The position numbers and the translations under genes were made by a program. The notes beneath the pieces were generated by a model. The model did not search any database, was not told the DNA's origin, and saw only the letters and a program-made list of their open reading frames with translations. From Thalassotalea sp. Sam97 (GTDB taxonomy: Bacteria; Pseudomonadota; Gammaproteobacteria; Enterobacterales; Alteromonadaceae): a DNA stretch of 64,000 bases. Shown piece after piece: positions 10,115 through 19,065 of this stretch. The stretch covers positions 186,001 to 250,000 of the forward strand of contig NZ_CP166919.1 in NCBI RefSeq assembly GCF_041379765.1, in the 5' to 3' direction. How positions within the stretch are numbered: position 1 is the stretch's first letter; each line of letters starts with the position of its first letter.

Positions 10115-10140
10115 CGTTAAGACGATGCTTTAGGGGACTT

Positions 10141-10725
10141 ATGAAACGCGGGGAAAAAGGTTTTACCTTATTGGAAATCATGATGGTGATGGTGGTACTC
10201 GGCATCATGTTTTCTGCGGTGGTGCCGAATATTCGTGGCGCCGATCCTCGCGATGAACTTGAGCAACAAACTCATCAGTTTGTACAATTGTTTACCTTAG
10301 CCAGCGAATTTGCTTTGCTCAACAACGTCGAGCTTGGCTTGCGTATTGAGGACAATACCTACCAATTTCTTGCCTATGATGGCCGTCGCTGGGTACCTGT
10401 GCCCGACCAGGACATGCTTACTCAGGTCAGCCTTGAACAACCCATACAGTTAGCATTGAGTCTTGATGACTTACCGATAGACGATGATGCTATGGTGGTT
10501 GAGCAATCGATGTTTCGCGATCTAGAAGACGATTTGTTTGAGGGAGATTTAGAGGAAGAAAAGCCGATTTATCCGCAGGTTTTTATTTTATCAGCGGGCG
10601 ATATCACCCCCTTTAAATTGACCTTTATCTACGATAATGGCTTTGAGCAACCACTATATGTCGATGTGTCCGCATCTTATACATTGCCATTGACGGTGAC
10701 CGAGGCTACTGATGGCTCCCGTTAA
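10141..10725 (+). CDS. gspH: Minor pseudopilin GspH
   Basis: Minor pseudopilin of the tip/neck of the type II pseudopilus. The leader MKRGEKG is followed by FTLLEIMMVMVVLG with Glu +5. At 194 aa it is normal, but the middle (about residues 110-145) is unusually acidic (DDLPIDDDAM, LEDDLFEGDLEEE). It has a clear AGGGGA ribosome site. The end overlaps gspI by 14 bases. Confidence 0.92.
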   Translation: MKRGEKGFTLLEIMMVMVVLGIMFSAVVPNIRGADPRDELEQQTHQFVQLFTLASEFALLNNVELGLRIEDNTYQFLAYDGRRWVPVPDQDMLTQVSLEQPIQLALSLDDLPIDDDAMVVEQSMFRDLEDDLFEGDLEEEKPIYPQVFILSAGDITPFKLTFIYDNGFEQPLYVDVSASYTLPLTVTEATDGSR

Positions 10726-11113
10726 TTTGACAATGCCATATAATCGCCGGCGCTCTGGGTTTACCCTAATTGAAGTGTTATTAGCCTTAACCATTTTTGC
10801 AATAGCTGGCACGGCGGTCATGGGCGTAGCGAGTACCAGCTTAGTCGGTACGGCTAATTTAGAAATCAAAAGTATCGCCAGCTGGGTTGCCTCAAATCAG
10901 TTAGTCGAAGTGAATTTGCAGCAAGCTTGGCCACCGCAAAAGAAAAAAGGCAAAGAAGAAATGGCGGGGCATGAGTGGCATTGGCAGCGTATTATCGAGG
11001 AAACGGAAGATCCTAATATGCGTGCCGTGACCATCGAAGTGCGTGAGCAACTCAATGATCAATACCCTGTGGTTAGTATGGTGACCTATGTTAGTAACCC
11101 GAAAGCGAGATAG
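10712..11113 (+). CDS. gspI: Minor pseudopilin GspI
   Basis: Minor pseudopilin that nucleates the GspI-J-K tip complex. The prepilin site is SG cut before FTLIEVLLALTIFAIAG. Two in-frame starts are possible, 10712 (with GAGG upstream, giving 133 aa) and 10733; the first is kept because of its ribosome site, though the shorter leader would be more typical. It sits between gspH (overlap) and gspJ (about 10-base gap). Confidence 0.92.
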   Translation: MAPVNLTMPYNRRRSGFTLIEVLLALTIFAIAGTAVMGVASTSLVGTANLEIKSIASWVASNQLVEVNLQQAWPPQKKKGKEEMAGHEWHWQRIIEETEDPNMRAVTIEVREQLNDQYPVVSMVTYVSNPKAR

Positions 11114-11122
11114 TCGGTCGTG

Positions 11123-11749
11123 ATGATGAGCAAAGAGCAAGGTTTCACGCTTATTGAAGTACTGATCGCCATTTTAGTATTTGCGATGATCTCACTGGCC
11201 AGCACTTCGGTGTTGTCGGCCATTAATACTTCCAGTGACGTCAATCAGCGTAAAAGTATGCGCTTGGCCGAATTACAGCGTGCATTTTTGTTGATGGAAC
11301 GTGACTTTCTGCAAATGACTAAGCGTACGGTACGCCTCAATGGCGAGCAACCTCTCGATGGTTATTTATTTAGTAATGAATCCACTTATTCAAGCAATAC
11401 ACATGGCATTGCCTTCGTTCGACAGGGCTGGCGCAACCCCGCCTTGTTATTACCACGCTCCGATGTACAAGCAGTTGCTTATCAATTAGCAGACGATACA
11501 TTAAATCGCCTACATTATTTATTTGTTGACTCTGTCGTTGGTACCGAGCCGAAAGTTAGACCATTGTTGAGCGATGTCGAGCAAGTTGATTTTGAATTCT
11601 TTGATGGTAAAAAATGGCAAAAAAAGATCCCTGAAAGTGACTTGCCATTGGCGATAGCCATAGAAATTACCTTAAAGGATATGGGATTGATAAGACGACA
11701 GTTTTTAGTACCCGGTACCATGTCTGCCGACGAGGCGAGCAATGTATAA
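11123..11749 (+). CDS. gspJ: Minor pseudopilin GspJ
   Basis: Part of the pseudopilus tip complex with GspI and GspK. The leader ends in KEQG, cut before FTLIEVLIAILVFAMISLAS with Glu +5. GTG 11120, ATG 11123 and ATG 11126 are adjacent in-frame starts and cannot be separated from sequence alone. The approximately 208-aa length is normal. It overlaps gspK by eight bases. Confidence 0.92.
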   Translation: MMSKEQGFTLIEVLIAILVFAMISLASTSVLSAINTSSDVNQRKSMRLAELQRAFLLMERDFLQMTKRTVRLNGEQPLDGYLFSNESTYSSNTHGIAFVRQGWRNPALLLPRSDVQAVAYQLADDTLNRLHYLFVDSVVGTEPKVRPLLSDVEQVDFEFFDGKKWQKKIPESDLPLAIAIEITLKDMGLIRRQFLVPGTMSADEASNV

Positions 11750-12851
11750 CACGCCATCCAGCAGAATCATGCAGCCAAGCAAGCAAGCCGGTGTCGCGTT
11801 AGTGACGGTTATGTTAGTGCTAGCGCTGTGTGTGGTGCTGGCATCACGGATGAGCTCTAACTTGATCTATCAAGTGCAACGCAGTGAAAATCTCTATTCA
11901 AATCAACAAGCCTATTGGTATGCAATGGGGGCAGAAGCGTTTGCTAAAACGGTATTGGCGCAATCGTTTAAAAGCAGTAATGATAAAGAGGTTACTCACT
12001 TAGCTCAGCCTTGGGCTGCCGGTGAAACGGCATTCCCTGTCGACTTAGGTGAAATTAGTGGCGAAATAAAAGACTTGCAGTCGTGTTTTAATTTAAATTC
12101 GTTGCTCAATAAGCAGCAAGGCAACAATGACAATACGTTACCGGCAGAGGCTGGTGATAATAACAATAGTGACAACGAAGCAGAGCCGCAAGCCAGTCAA
12201 GATAATCACCCTATAACCCCTATAGAGAATAAAGCTAAAGCGTCGCTTATTGAGCTAATCACGTTATTAGAAGTTGATGGGGTCGATCGCTTTAGCGCTG
12301 AATATATGGCCGAGGCGCTATTGGACTGGCTTGATGAGGACTCGTCTATCGTCAGTGCCGGGGGCGCGGAAGATAATGATTACGCGGCGCGGGAATACCC
12401 CTATTTAGCAGCCAATAATAAATTGGTTAGTGTTAATGAATTGCGTTTAATAGAGCATTTTACGCCGCAAGTTATTATGGCGTTACAAGATTATGTTTGT
12501 GTTATCCCAGATTCCGATATTCACCGCATTAACATCAATACCATTGATAATGATAATGTCTTGTTATTACAGGCATTGCTGGGTGGTGTCGATGAAGGTA
12601 CCGCAGAAGAGATTTTGAGTAAGCGCGGTGACAAGGGGTTTAAAACGATTAATGAATTTTATGACTTAAGCGTTGTAAAAAATATTAAAAACCAACAGCA
12701 ATGGCGTCAACAGTTTGTGGTTGATAGCGATTACTTTGAATTGACCACCAAAACCTCATTTAATAACAGCTATTTCAGCATGAGGTCGGTGATGAAAATT
12801 AATGAAGATGACACCATTACCGTGGTGGATAGAACGATTGGAGTCAATTAA
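11742..12851 (+). CDS. gspK: Minor pseudopilin GspK
   Basis: Large tip pseudopilin. The leader ends QAG before VALVTVMLVLALCVVLAS; as usual for GspK the +5 Glu is absent. Two T2SSK-type helix-hairpin-helix-like segments are visible (LIELITLLEVDGV; DNVLLLQALLGG...AEEILSKRG). An Asn/Asp/Gln-rich low-complexity insert occupies about residues 126-158, after FNLNSLLNKQ and before the first conserved helical domain. At 369 aa it is a little above the typical length because of this insert. The start overlaps gspJ; a second ATG at 11769 is possible. The stop shares one base with the gspL start. Confidence 0.92.
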   Translation: MYNTPSSRIMQPSKQAGVALVTVMLVLALCVVLASRMSSNLIYQVQRSENLYSNQQAYWYAMGAEAFAKTVLAQSFKSSNDKEVTHLAQPWAAGETAFPVDLGEISGEIKDLQSCFNLNSLLNKQQGNNDNTLPAEAGDNNNSDNEAEPQASQDNHPITPIENKAKASLIELITLLEVDGVDRFSAEYMAEALLDWLDEDSSIVSAGGAEDNDYAAREYPYLAANNKLVSVNELRLIEHFTPQVIMALQDYVCVIPDSDIHRININTIDNDNVLLLQALLGGVDEGTAEEILSKRGDKGFKTINEFYDLSVVKNIKNQQQWRQQFVVDSDYFELTTKTSFNNSYFSMRSVMKINEDDTITVVDRTIGVN

Positions 12852-14113
12852 TGCGAGAGACGTTATATATTCGCATCTCGAGTCAGGCTGAGGCGCCAAT
12901 TCAATGGCTTATTGTGGCCAAAGAATTAGCCGATGAAATAGCCAGTGGGGTGATCGATGGCAAAGCGCAGCTAATTGAACTAGCGACCAAGGCACAGGGC
13001 CGAGACGTTAAAGTATTAGTTAATAGCCAAGCTATTGGCTTTAAAGCGCTGCAAGTACCCGGCAAAAATAGTCGTGCTTGGCAGACGGCAGCGCCTTACA
13101 TGTTAGAAGAAGAACTGGCTAACGATGTGGAGCAGCTATTTTTTGCTTATGGCAGCAAACCTAAAGACTACCATGGTGACGAAAATGTCTTTGTCGCTTG
13201 GCTTGCACATAATCAGTTACAGCAATGGTTAACTTGGTTTGATGAAGCGGGTATTAAGGTAACGCATATGATCCCTGACGTGCTGTGCATGCCACAACAT
13301 CAAGCAGCGAGCATGGTTAATATTGCCGATCAGTGTTTGTTGCGAATTGATGGCTTCTCAGGTTTTGTTGTCGATAAAAGCTTGTTACCGATGGCCCTAG
13401 AGCAACTAGCGGTATCGCGAGGGGCAAGGTTAGATACATCATCGGATCAACCTGTGCCGCCAAGGCTTACGGTTCATAATTACGGTGAGCCAAGTTTAGC
13501 TATTGAGCATCAAGCCATAACATGGCAAGCCCAACCATTAGAGTTACCAATGTTACTGTTAGCAAAAGAAGCGAGTAAGCAAAGCTTCAACTTGTTGCAG
13601 GGGCAGTATCAAGTTAAAAAGCAACAATCGCCAGTAATGAAAAACTGGTTATGGGTAACAGGTTTGGCAAGCGTTGCATTGTTGTTGACCGTACTTGGTA
13701 AAGTTGTTGAATTACAACAGCTTGATAATCAGTATGCTCAAGTCAGCGAGCAAATTGAACGTCGTTATAAACAAGCATTCCCTAACACCAAGCGAGTGCG
13801 ATTAGCAACCGTTAAAAGTCAAATTCAACGCCGTTTAGCGGAGTTTGGTTCATCGGCTGGTGATGAGAGCTTCTTATCAATGCTTAACGATTTACAGCCA
13901 GCCTTTGCTAGCGCAACCTCAATAAAACCGACGTCTATTCGCTTTGATAGCAAGCGCCAAGAACTTCGCTTATCAGTAGAAGGAAAGGACTATCAAAGTT
14001 TTGAGAAGTTTAAGCAGCAACTGGAGTCGGCCAATTTCGACGTGCAAGCGGGTGCACAAAATAACCAAGGTGATCAAATCACCGGCTCATTCAGCATTAG
14101 GAGCAAATCATGA
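12851..14113 (+). CDS. gspL: Type II secretion protein GspL
   Basis: Bitopic platform protein that anchors GspE to the membrane and binds GspM. The first 250 residues form the actin-like cytoplasmic domain (VPGKNSRAWQTAAPYMLEEEL is the conserved early segment), followed by a membrane helix at about 256-277 (WLWVTGLASVALLLTVLG) and a ferredoxin-like periplasmic domain. The 420-aa length is normal. The start overlaps the gspK stop by one base and the end overlaps gspM by four (ATGA). Confidence 0.93.
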   Translation: MRETLYIRISSQAEAPIQWLIVAKELADEIASGVIDGKAQLIELATKAQGRDVKVLVNSQAIGFKALQVPGKNSRAWQTAAPYMLEEELANDVEQLFFAYGSKPKDYHGDENVFVAWLAHNQLQQWLTWFDEAGIKVTHMIPDVLCMPQHQAASMVNIADQCLLRIDGFSGFVVDKSLLPMALEQLAVSRGARLDTSSDQPVPPRLTVHNYGEPSLAIEHQAITWQAQPLELPMLLLAKEASKQSFNLLQGQYQVKKQQSPVMKNWLWVTGLASVALLLTVLGKVVELQQLDNQYAQVSEQIERRYKQAFPNTKRVRLATVKSQIQRRLAEFGSSAGDESFLSMLNDLQPAFASATSIKPTSIRFDSKRQELRLSVEGKDYQSFEKFKQQLESANFDVQAGAQNNQGDQITGSFSIRSKS

Positions 14114-14583
14114 AACAATGGTGGTTAGGACTGAATCAGCGTGAGCAGCGTTTAGCGATCATCATGGCCAGTGTGGTTGTTATTTTTGTATTTTTCACAG
14201 CAGTATGGCAACCGCTCAATCAAAGCATCACTAAAGCGGAGCAAAAGCTTGCCCGTCAACAGCAGTTGGCGATTTGGGTTGATGAACATTTGTTCAAGTT
14301 GAAAGCATTAGAGCAAACGACAGGAAAACGTGTGTCATCGGCAAGTTTATCGACCGTGGTTAACCGTACCGCCCGACGCCAAAATATTGATATTGCTCGT
14401 ATGCAACCGCAAGGTGAAGATTTGCAAGTGTGGATTGATGAGGTGCCGTTTAATACCTTTATTACGTGGCTTGATACACTCGCTAATAAAGAAGGATTAA
14501 AAGTGATGTCGCTTGATGTTAGTGAAAGCAATACCTCTGGCTCGATTGCCGTGCGCAGATTGCAGTTAAGTAAAGCAGGATAG
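14110..14583 (+). CDS. gspM: Type II secretion protein GspM
   Basis: Small bitopic partner of GspL. It has a cytoplasmic N-terminus with the typical LNQREQRL segment, one membrane helix at about residues 17-37, a coiled-coil stretch, and a periplasmic ferredoxin-like fold. At 157 aa it is the family size. Translational coupling to gspL by an ATGA overlap. Assignment rests on position and topology more than on strict motifs. Confidence 0.9.
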   Translation: MKQWWLGLNQREQRLAIIMASVVVIFVFFTAVWQPLNQSITKAEQKLARQQQLAIWVDEHLFKLKALEQTTGKRVSSASLSTVVNRTARRQNIDIARMQPQGEDLQVWIDEVPFNTFITWLDTLANKEGLKVMSLDVSESNTSGSIAVRRLQLSKAG

Positions 14584-14592
14584 TTGTATTGT

Positions 14593-15342
14593 ATGAGTAA
14601 AATAAAAATATATTCCGCATTTGCTAGCCTATTCTTGGTTTTATATTTGCTGTTTTTGTTGTTGTTAGCGCCTGCCGATAAACTTGTTGGTCAGCTAGCT
14701 CTACCAAATCATATTAAGCTTGGCAAAGTGTCTGGCTCGTTATTTTCTGGTGATGTCGATACCATCTATATGGGGAGCCAGCAACTTGAACAAGTGAGTT
14801 GGTCGGTTAATGTTTTATCGCTGCTGTCATTTAATCCGAGTGTTAATGTGACCTTCGGTAGCACCGCCCTCGGTTATCAAGGTCAGTTTCGTGCTGAAGA
14901 TATTACTGCTGATGTACCAACGATAAAAGCTCTCAATGCACAAATAGACGCCGATTATATGGCAGAGCAACTACCTCTAATGATGACTGTTAAAGCGGCT
15001 GGTCAAGTACGGGTTAATATTGAGGTGTATCGCCCAGGCAAGGCTGTATGCTCAGCGGCTAAAGGTAAAGTGAATTGGCTCGCTGCGCAGCTAGATGCAA
15101 CCGGCGAATATGTGCCACTAGGTGACTTAGCCGCAGACTTATCTTGTACCAATGGTAATCTTACAGTGTCTGTGTCGCCAGAGAATAACCTAGGGCTAGA
15201 ATTAGACGCCGTGTTTAATGGCAAGCGCTTTAATGCCAATGGTTATGTAACACCAGGAGCAGAGTTTCCTGAACAGTTACAATCGTTCGTTGGTTTTTTA
15301 GGGCGTAAAGATAACCAAGGGCGCTACCGTATTCGAATTTAG
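14593..15342 (+). CDS. gspN: Type II secretion protein GspN
   Basis: Accessory type II secretion component of unclear function. It has one N-terminal membrane helix (about residues 6-28) and a beta-rich periplasmic region. The 249-aa length, position after gspM and the segment GKVSGSLFSGDVD fit GspN. The ATG at 14593 is used; a TTG nine bases upstream is also in frame. It is the last gene of the operon, followed by a terminator. Confidence 0.88.
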   Translation: MSKIKIYSAFASLFLVLYLLFLLLLAPADKLVGQLALPNHIKLGKVSGSLFSGDVDTIYMGSQQLEQVSWSVNVLSLLSFNPSVNVTFGSTALGYQGQFRAEDITADVPTIKALNAQIDADYMAEQLPLMMTVKAAGQVRVNIEVYRPGKAVCSAAKGKVNWLAAQLDATGEYVPLGDLAADLSCTNGNLTVSVSPENNLGLELDAVFNGKRFNANGYVTPGAEFPEQLQSFVGFLGRKDNQGRYRIRI

Positions 15343-15363
15343 GAAATACGCTATGGCTGTCAG

Positions 15364-15390
15364 GGCTAGCAATCTGCTAGCCTTTTTGTT
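15364..15390 (+). terminator. Terminator of the gsp operon
   Basis: Perfect 8-bp stem GGCTAGCA / TGCTAGCC with a three-base loop, followed by five T. It lies about 20 bases after the gspN stop, closing gspC-N. Confidence 0.9.
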
Positions 15391-15419
15391 GTCTGTAAAT
15401 AATTGCTCGGATAGCTAGC

Positions 15420-16160
15420 CTAGGGGGTAATAAGTGAAGGAGTTGCTTGATCGTTATTAGGGGCGTTCAAATGAGCTATTTTTACTAAGCTGCGCTTTGG
15501 ATAGTTGCTAAAAATGCCATCGACACCAAGGCGATGCATATCGATGATGTCCTCTTCGTCATTGACAGTATAGACAAACACTTTTAAGCCTCGTTGGTGC
15601 GCATCATCAACAAAAGCCTGATTAATGCAGTCGATATCGACGTGCACACTAAAAGCCTTTAAACGTTCCGCAAAGGTTGCATAATCAAGCGGACAACTGG
15701 CTGTTAGGGCACCAATGTGAATGTTGTTGTTGAGGCTTTTCAATTGATAAAGTAAATGATGATTAAAGCTTGAGACCAACAATTGGTCGAGATCAAAACC
15801 ATAGTCATCAATGGCTTTTTTGATACAGCGTAACAACGGAGTAACGGTGCCTTCGGCTTTTAATTCGATATTAACCGAGCATGCCCCATTAATACAACGC
15901 AACACTTCATCAAGAGTAGGTATTTGTTGGCCTTGACCAGCGTCCAATTGTCTTAACTGGGCAAAACTGAAGTTTGTTAGCAAGCCTTTACCATTGGTCG
16001 TGGCGTCGACCTTGCGGTCATGGATGACGATAAGTTCATCGTCGCAGAGGTGGACGTCAACTTCAATGCCGTCCACCTTCATTACTAACGCTTGTTCAAT
16101 CGCTGCAAGAGTGTTTTCTGGTTTATGACCACTGGCTCCTCGATGCGCGAAAACAAGCAT
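15420..16160 (-). CDS. Glycerophosphodiester phosphodiesterase (UgpQ-like)
   Basis: Hydrolyses glycerophosphodiesters to glycerol-3-phosphate and an alcohol, recycling phospholipid head groups. The 246-aa protein has the GDPD TIM-barrel signature from its first residues (FAHRGASGHKPENT, then VDGIEVDVHL and VIHD), including the catalytic His pair and metal-binding Glu/Asp. No signal peptide is seen, so it should be cytoplasmic like UgpQ rather than periplasmic GlpQ. It begins five bases after the psd stop, and joining psd suggests shared phospholipid metabolism. Confidence 0.92.
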   Translation of the reverse strand: MLVFAHRGASGHKPENTLAAIEQALVMKVDGIEVDVHLCDDELIVIHDRKVDATTNGKGLLTNFSFAQLRQLDAGQGQQIPTLDEVLRCINGACSVNIELKAEGTVTPLLRCIKKAIDDYGFDLDQLLVSSFNHHLLYQLKSLNNNIHIGALTASCPLDYATFAERLKAFSVHVDIDCINQAFVDDAHQRGLKVFVYTVNDEEDIIDMHRLGVDGIFSNYPKRSLVKIAHLNAPNNDQATPSLITP

Positions 16161-16165
16161 AAGCC

Positions 16166-17038
16166 TTACTCCTCAGTAACGTAACCGTATGGTTTACCAA
16201 GGCGGGTCACCTTACCGGGGCCATCATCTTTGACGAAGTCCATGGCTCCTTTAGGGAAACAACACACTGTCGTTGAGCCCAGCTTAAAGCGGCCCATTTC
16301 AGCACCCTTCTCTAAGGTGATAGCACCTGGCTCACCAGCGGCAGGGTAATGCCAACGCTGCAATGCTTTGCCACCACTTGGGGCGATAGTACCCGCCCAG
16401 ACGGTTTCGATACTGGCGACAATGGTTGCACCAACCAAAACCAGTGCAATAGGACCGATTTCGGTATCAAAAATGGTTACCACACGTTCGTTGCGGGCAA
16501 ATAGGTTAGGGACATTTTCAGCGGTTAATGGGTTAACACTAAATAAATCACCTGGCACAAAAATCATCTCACGCAAGGTGCCAGCGATCGGCATATGAAT
16601 GCGGTGATAGTCTTTTGGCGCCAGATAAATCGTCGAGAACTTACCACCTTGAAATGGCGCAGCGGTATTAGCATCGCCACCAAGTAAGGTTTCTAGTGAG
16701 TAGTTAAAACCTTTGGCTTGAATGATTTGGTTGTTAACAATATCGCCTTGCTGGCTAATCGTTCCGTCAACGGGAAAACAAATTTCTTTGCTGTCGGCGC
16801 TAATTGGGCGCAAGCCATCTTTTAATTCACGGGTAAAAAAATCGTTAAACGTTGCAAAGTCTTCCGCATTTTCTAGCTTTGCTTCACTCATATCGATGTT
16901 GTAAGACTTAATGAAACGCTTAATTGCAAACGTGGTCACCGCGCCTGCTTTAGCGCTTGCAAATTTGCCTACTAACCTTGATAGAGCTGTTTTAGGCATT
17001 GCGTACTGCAACGCAATTTTTAAAGAATCGAAAGACAC
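16166..17038 (-). CDS. psd: Phosphatidylserine decarboxylase proenzyme
   Basis: Makes phosphatidylethanolamine from phosphatidylserine at the inner membrane. It self-cleaves at the LGST motif, seen here at residues 253-256, with Ser255 becoming the pyruvoyl group. The GTG at 17038 (290 aa) is chosen because AAGGAA precedes it and VSFDSLKIALQY matches the usual N-terminus; the frame stays open to 17125 but those residues are not family-like. It lies between rsgA and the phosphodiesterase gene on the same strand, the conserved rsgA-psd order. Confidence 0.95.
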   Translation of the reverse strand: MSFDSLKIALQYAMPKTALSRLVGKFASAKAGAVTTFAIKRFIKSYNIDMSEAKLENAEDFATFNDFFTRELKDGLRPISADSKEICFPVDGTISQQGDIVNNQIIQAKGFNYSLETLLGGDANTAAPFQGGKFSTIYLAPKDYHRIHMPIAGTLREMIFVPGDLFSVNPLTAENVPNLFARNERVVTIFDTEIGPIALVLVGATIVASIETVWAGTIAPSGGKALQRWHYPAAGEPGAITLEKGAEMGRFKLGSTTVCCFPKGAMDFVKDDGPGKVTRLGKPYGYVTEE

Positions 17039-17155
17039 ATCGTGTTCCTTATAGTGACTTGCACACAGGCTGCAAGTATCGATTATTATAGATGAATAAT
17101 ATCGGGCTGAATTAATGATACGCAAGCGAACCAGCTGTAGTGATTCGCTCTAATT

Positions 17156-18190
17156 TTATTTAAAGCGCGATGTTAGTGTATTACTGTCTAAACTTGCAAG
17201 TATTCTTTGATAACTCGCAAAGCGTTGTTCGCTAATTTCACCATCCGTAAGTGCTTGTTTCAGCGCACATCCTGGATCATTTTGATGTTTACAATCGCGA
17301 AACTTGCAGTAACCAAAATGCGGTTGGAACTCAATGAAGCCTTTGTCTACTTGATCAGGTGTTAAGTGCCATAAACCAAATTCACGAATACCCGGTGAAT
17401 CGATCAATCGTCCGCCATCGGGGAAATCATATAAACGAGCAACCGTCGTGGTATGCTGACCGAGGCCAGAAACATCACTGACTTCCTGGGTAAGTAAGTC
17501 GAGACCTGGCATTAATGTGTTAACTAAAGTCGATTTACCTACACCAGACTGGCCAACGAAAATGCTGGTTTTATCTTTCAAGCGTTGGCTAATTTGTTCC
17601 AGTCCCTGTTGTTGTTTGGAGCTGACCAGAATGACCTCATAACCAATGTCTTGATAAAGTTGTAAGTAGTTGTCGATATCGGTACGGTTGTTAGCGTCGA
17701 GCAAGTCAATTTTGTTGAGTACAATAATGGCTTTAATACCGGTCAATTCCGTGGCAACTAAATAACGATCGATAATATCGGCGTTAAAGGCGGGGACAAC
17801 AGAAGAGACAATAAAAATTTGATCGATATTGGCTGCAATAGGTTTTACACCATCGTAGACATCGGGGCGAGATAGCACCGAGCTGCGCTCATGTACGGCT
17901 TCAATAACGCCACTAATACTGTGCTTTGTTTCTTTGCCGGGGCGCCAAATAACATGATCACCACACACCAGCGAATCAACGGTGCGACGAATGTTACAGC
18001 GGATGATATCGCCATTTTCACTCTGTACATCGGCGTGTTGACCAAAACGACTGATAATGGTGCCTTGCTGGGTCTCGCCAAGTTCGGAATCTTTCCAAAT
18101 CTCGTCGTTACTTTTGGTCGACAATTTATTGGCGATGTTTTTCTTGATTCGCCTGTGCTGCCCTTTCGTTAATTTCTTCGCTTTAGCCAC
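17156..18190 (-). CDS. rsgA: Small ribosomal subunit biogenesis GTPase RsgA
   Basis: Circularly permuted GTPase that helps late maturation of the 30S subunit. Seen in order: N-terminal OB fold, G4 motif NKID at about residues 155-158, then G1 GQSGVGKSTLVN, G3 DSPGIREFG, and a C-terminal zinc site (YCKFRDCKHQNDPGC). The basic N-terminus KKLTKGQHRRIKKN is typical. It is 344 aa and is divergent from orn, as in many gammaproteobacteria. Confidence 0.96.
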   Translation of the reverse strand: MAKAKKLTKGQHRRIKKNIANKLSTKSNDEIWKDSELGETQQGTIISRFGQHADVQSENGDIIRCNIRRTVDSLVCGDHVIWRPGKETKHSISGVIEAVHERSSVLSRPDVYDGVKPIAANIDQIFIVSSVVPAFNADIIDRYLVATELTGIKAIIVLNKIDLLDANNRTDIDNYLQLYQDIGYEVILVSSKQQQGLEQISQRLKDKTSIFVGQSGVGKSTLVNTLMPGLDLLTQEVSDVSGLGQHTTTVARLYDFPDGGRLIDSPGIREFGLWHLTPDQVDKGFIEFQPHFGYCKFRDCKHQNDPGCALKQALTDGEISEQRFASYQRILASLDSNTLTSRFK

Positions 18191-18293
18191 AATGTATGAT
18201 GTTCTGCTGTTAATTCACGTGTATGAATGGTGTTAATAATGCCGTATTATACCTCTAGCAGCTTGATAAAGAAAATTCCGTATAGGTGGCGTA

Positions 18294-18839
18294 ATGACTA
18301 GCAATGCAAATAACTTGATTTGGCTTGATTTGGAAATGACAGGATTGGATCCTGAACACGATGTGATATTGGAGATAGCGACAATAATCACCGACGCTGA
18401 GCTTAATATTCTTGCCGAAGGCCCTGTATTCGCGATATCACAACCTGACGACGTATTAAATAATATGAACGAATGGTGCATTAAACAGCATGGCGCCAGT
18501 GGCTTGACCGAGCGTTGTCGCCAATCGACTATCAGTTTGGCAGATGCAGAAGCCGCGACCATTGACTTTATTAGCCAGTATGTCGATAAAGGCGCATCAC
18601 CGATGTGTGGTAATTCTATTGGCCAAGATCGTCGCTTTGTGCATGCCTATATGACTGACTTTGAACAGTGGTTTCATTATCGCAATATTGATGTCAGCAC
18701 GATCAAGGAGCTTGTGCGTCGTTGGCAACCAGAGATATTAAATAAAGTACAAAAACAAGGCACGCATTTAGCCCTTGATGATATTCGCGAATCGATCGCT
18801 GAGTTACGTACCTATCGAGAATATGTATTTAAAATCTAA
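18294..18839 (+). CDS. orn: Oligoribonuclease
   Basis: 3'-to-5' exoribonuclease that degrades di- to pentaribonucleotides, including pGpG from cyclic-di-GMP turnover. At 181 aa it shows all DEDDh motifs: LIWLDLEMTGLDP (Asp and Glu), a conserved Asp in SIGQDRRF, and the C-terminal HLALDDIRESI with catalytic His/Asp. AGGTGG precedes the ATG. It is divergent from rsgA with about 100 bp between. No tRNA genes follow it here, unlike E. coli. Confidence 0.96.
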   Translation: MTSNANNLIWLDLEMTGLDPEHDVILEIATIITDAELNILAEGPVFAISQPDDVLNNMNEWCIKQHGASGLTERCRQSTISLADAEAATIDFISQYVDKGASPMCGNSIGQDRRFVHAYMTDFEQWFHYRNIDVSTIKELVRRWQPEILNKVQKQGTHLALDDIRESIAELRTYREYVFKI

Positions 18840-19065
18840 TTAGACGCAATTTAAACGACACAGTGGCGCAGGTAATTTTAGCTAAATCATAGGCTTGCTA
18901 AATTGCTTGTGCTTTTTTTTTAAATAATGTTCTATTATGGATAATAGATTTATTTTTGCGCAATACTTGTTATTATGAAATCAGCAGGTGTTGTCTTGAC
19001 AAGCTGAGACTGCTAATCAGCTTGATATGAGTCCGCGATAAGAATTATAAAAAGGATTGGTGTAC

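Noticed and set aside
18840..19065. tRNA-Gly genes after orn, as in E. coli
   Set aside because: No cloverleaf or T-loop sequence could be found in this gap.
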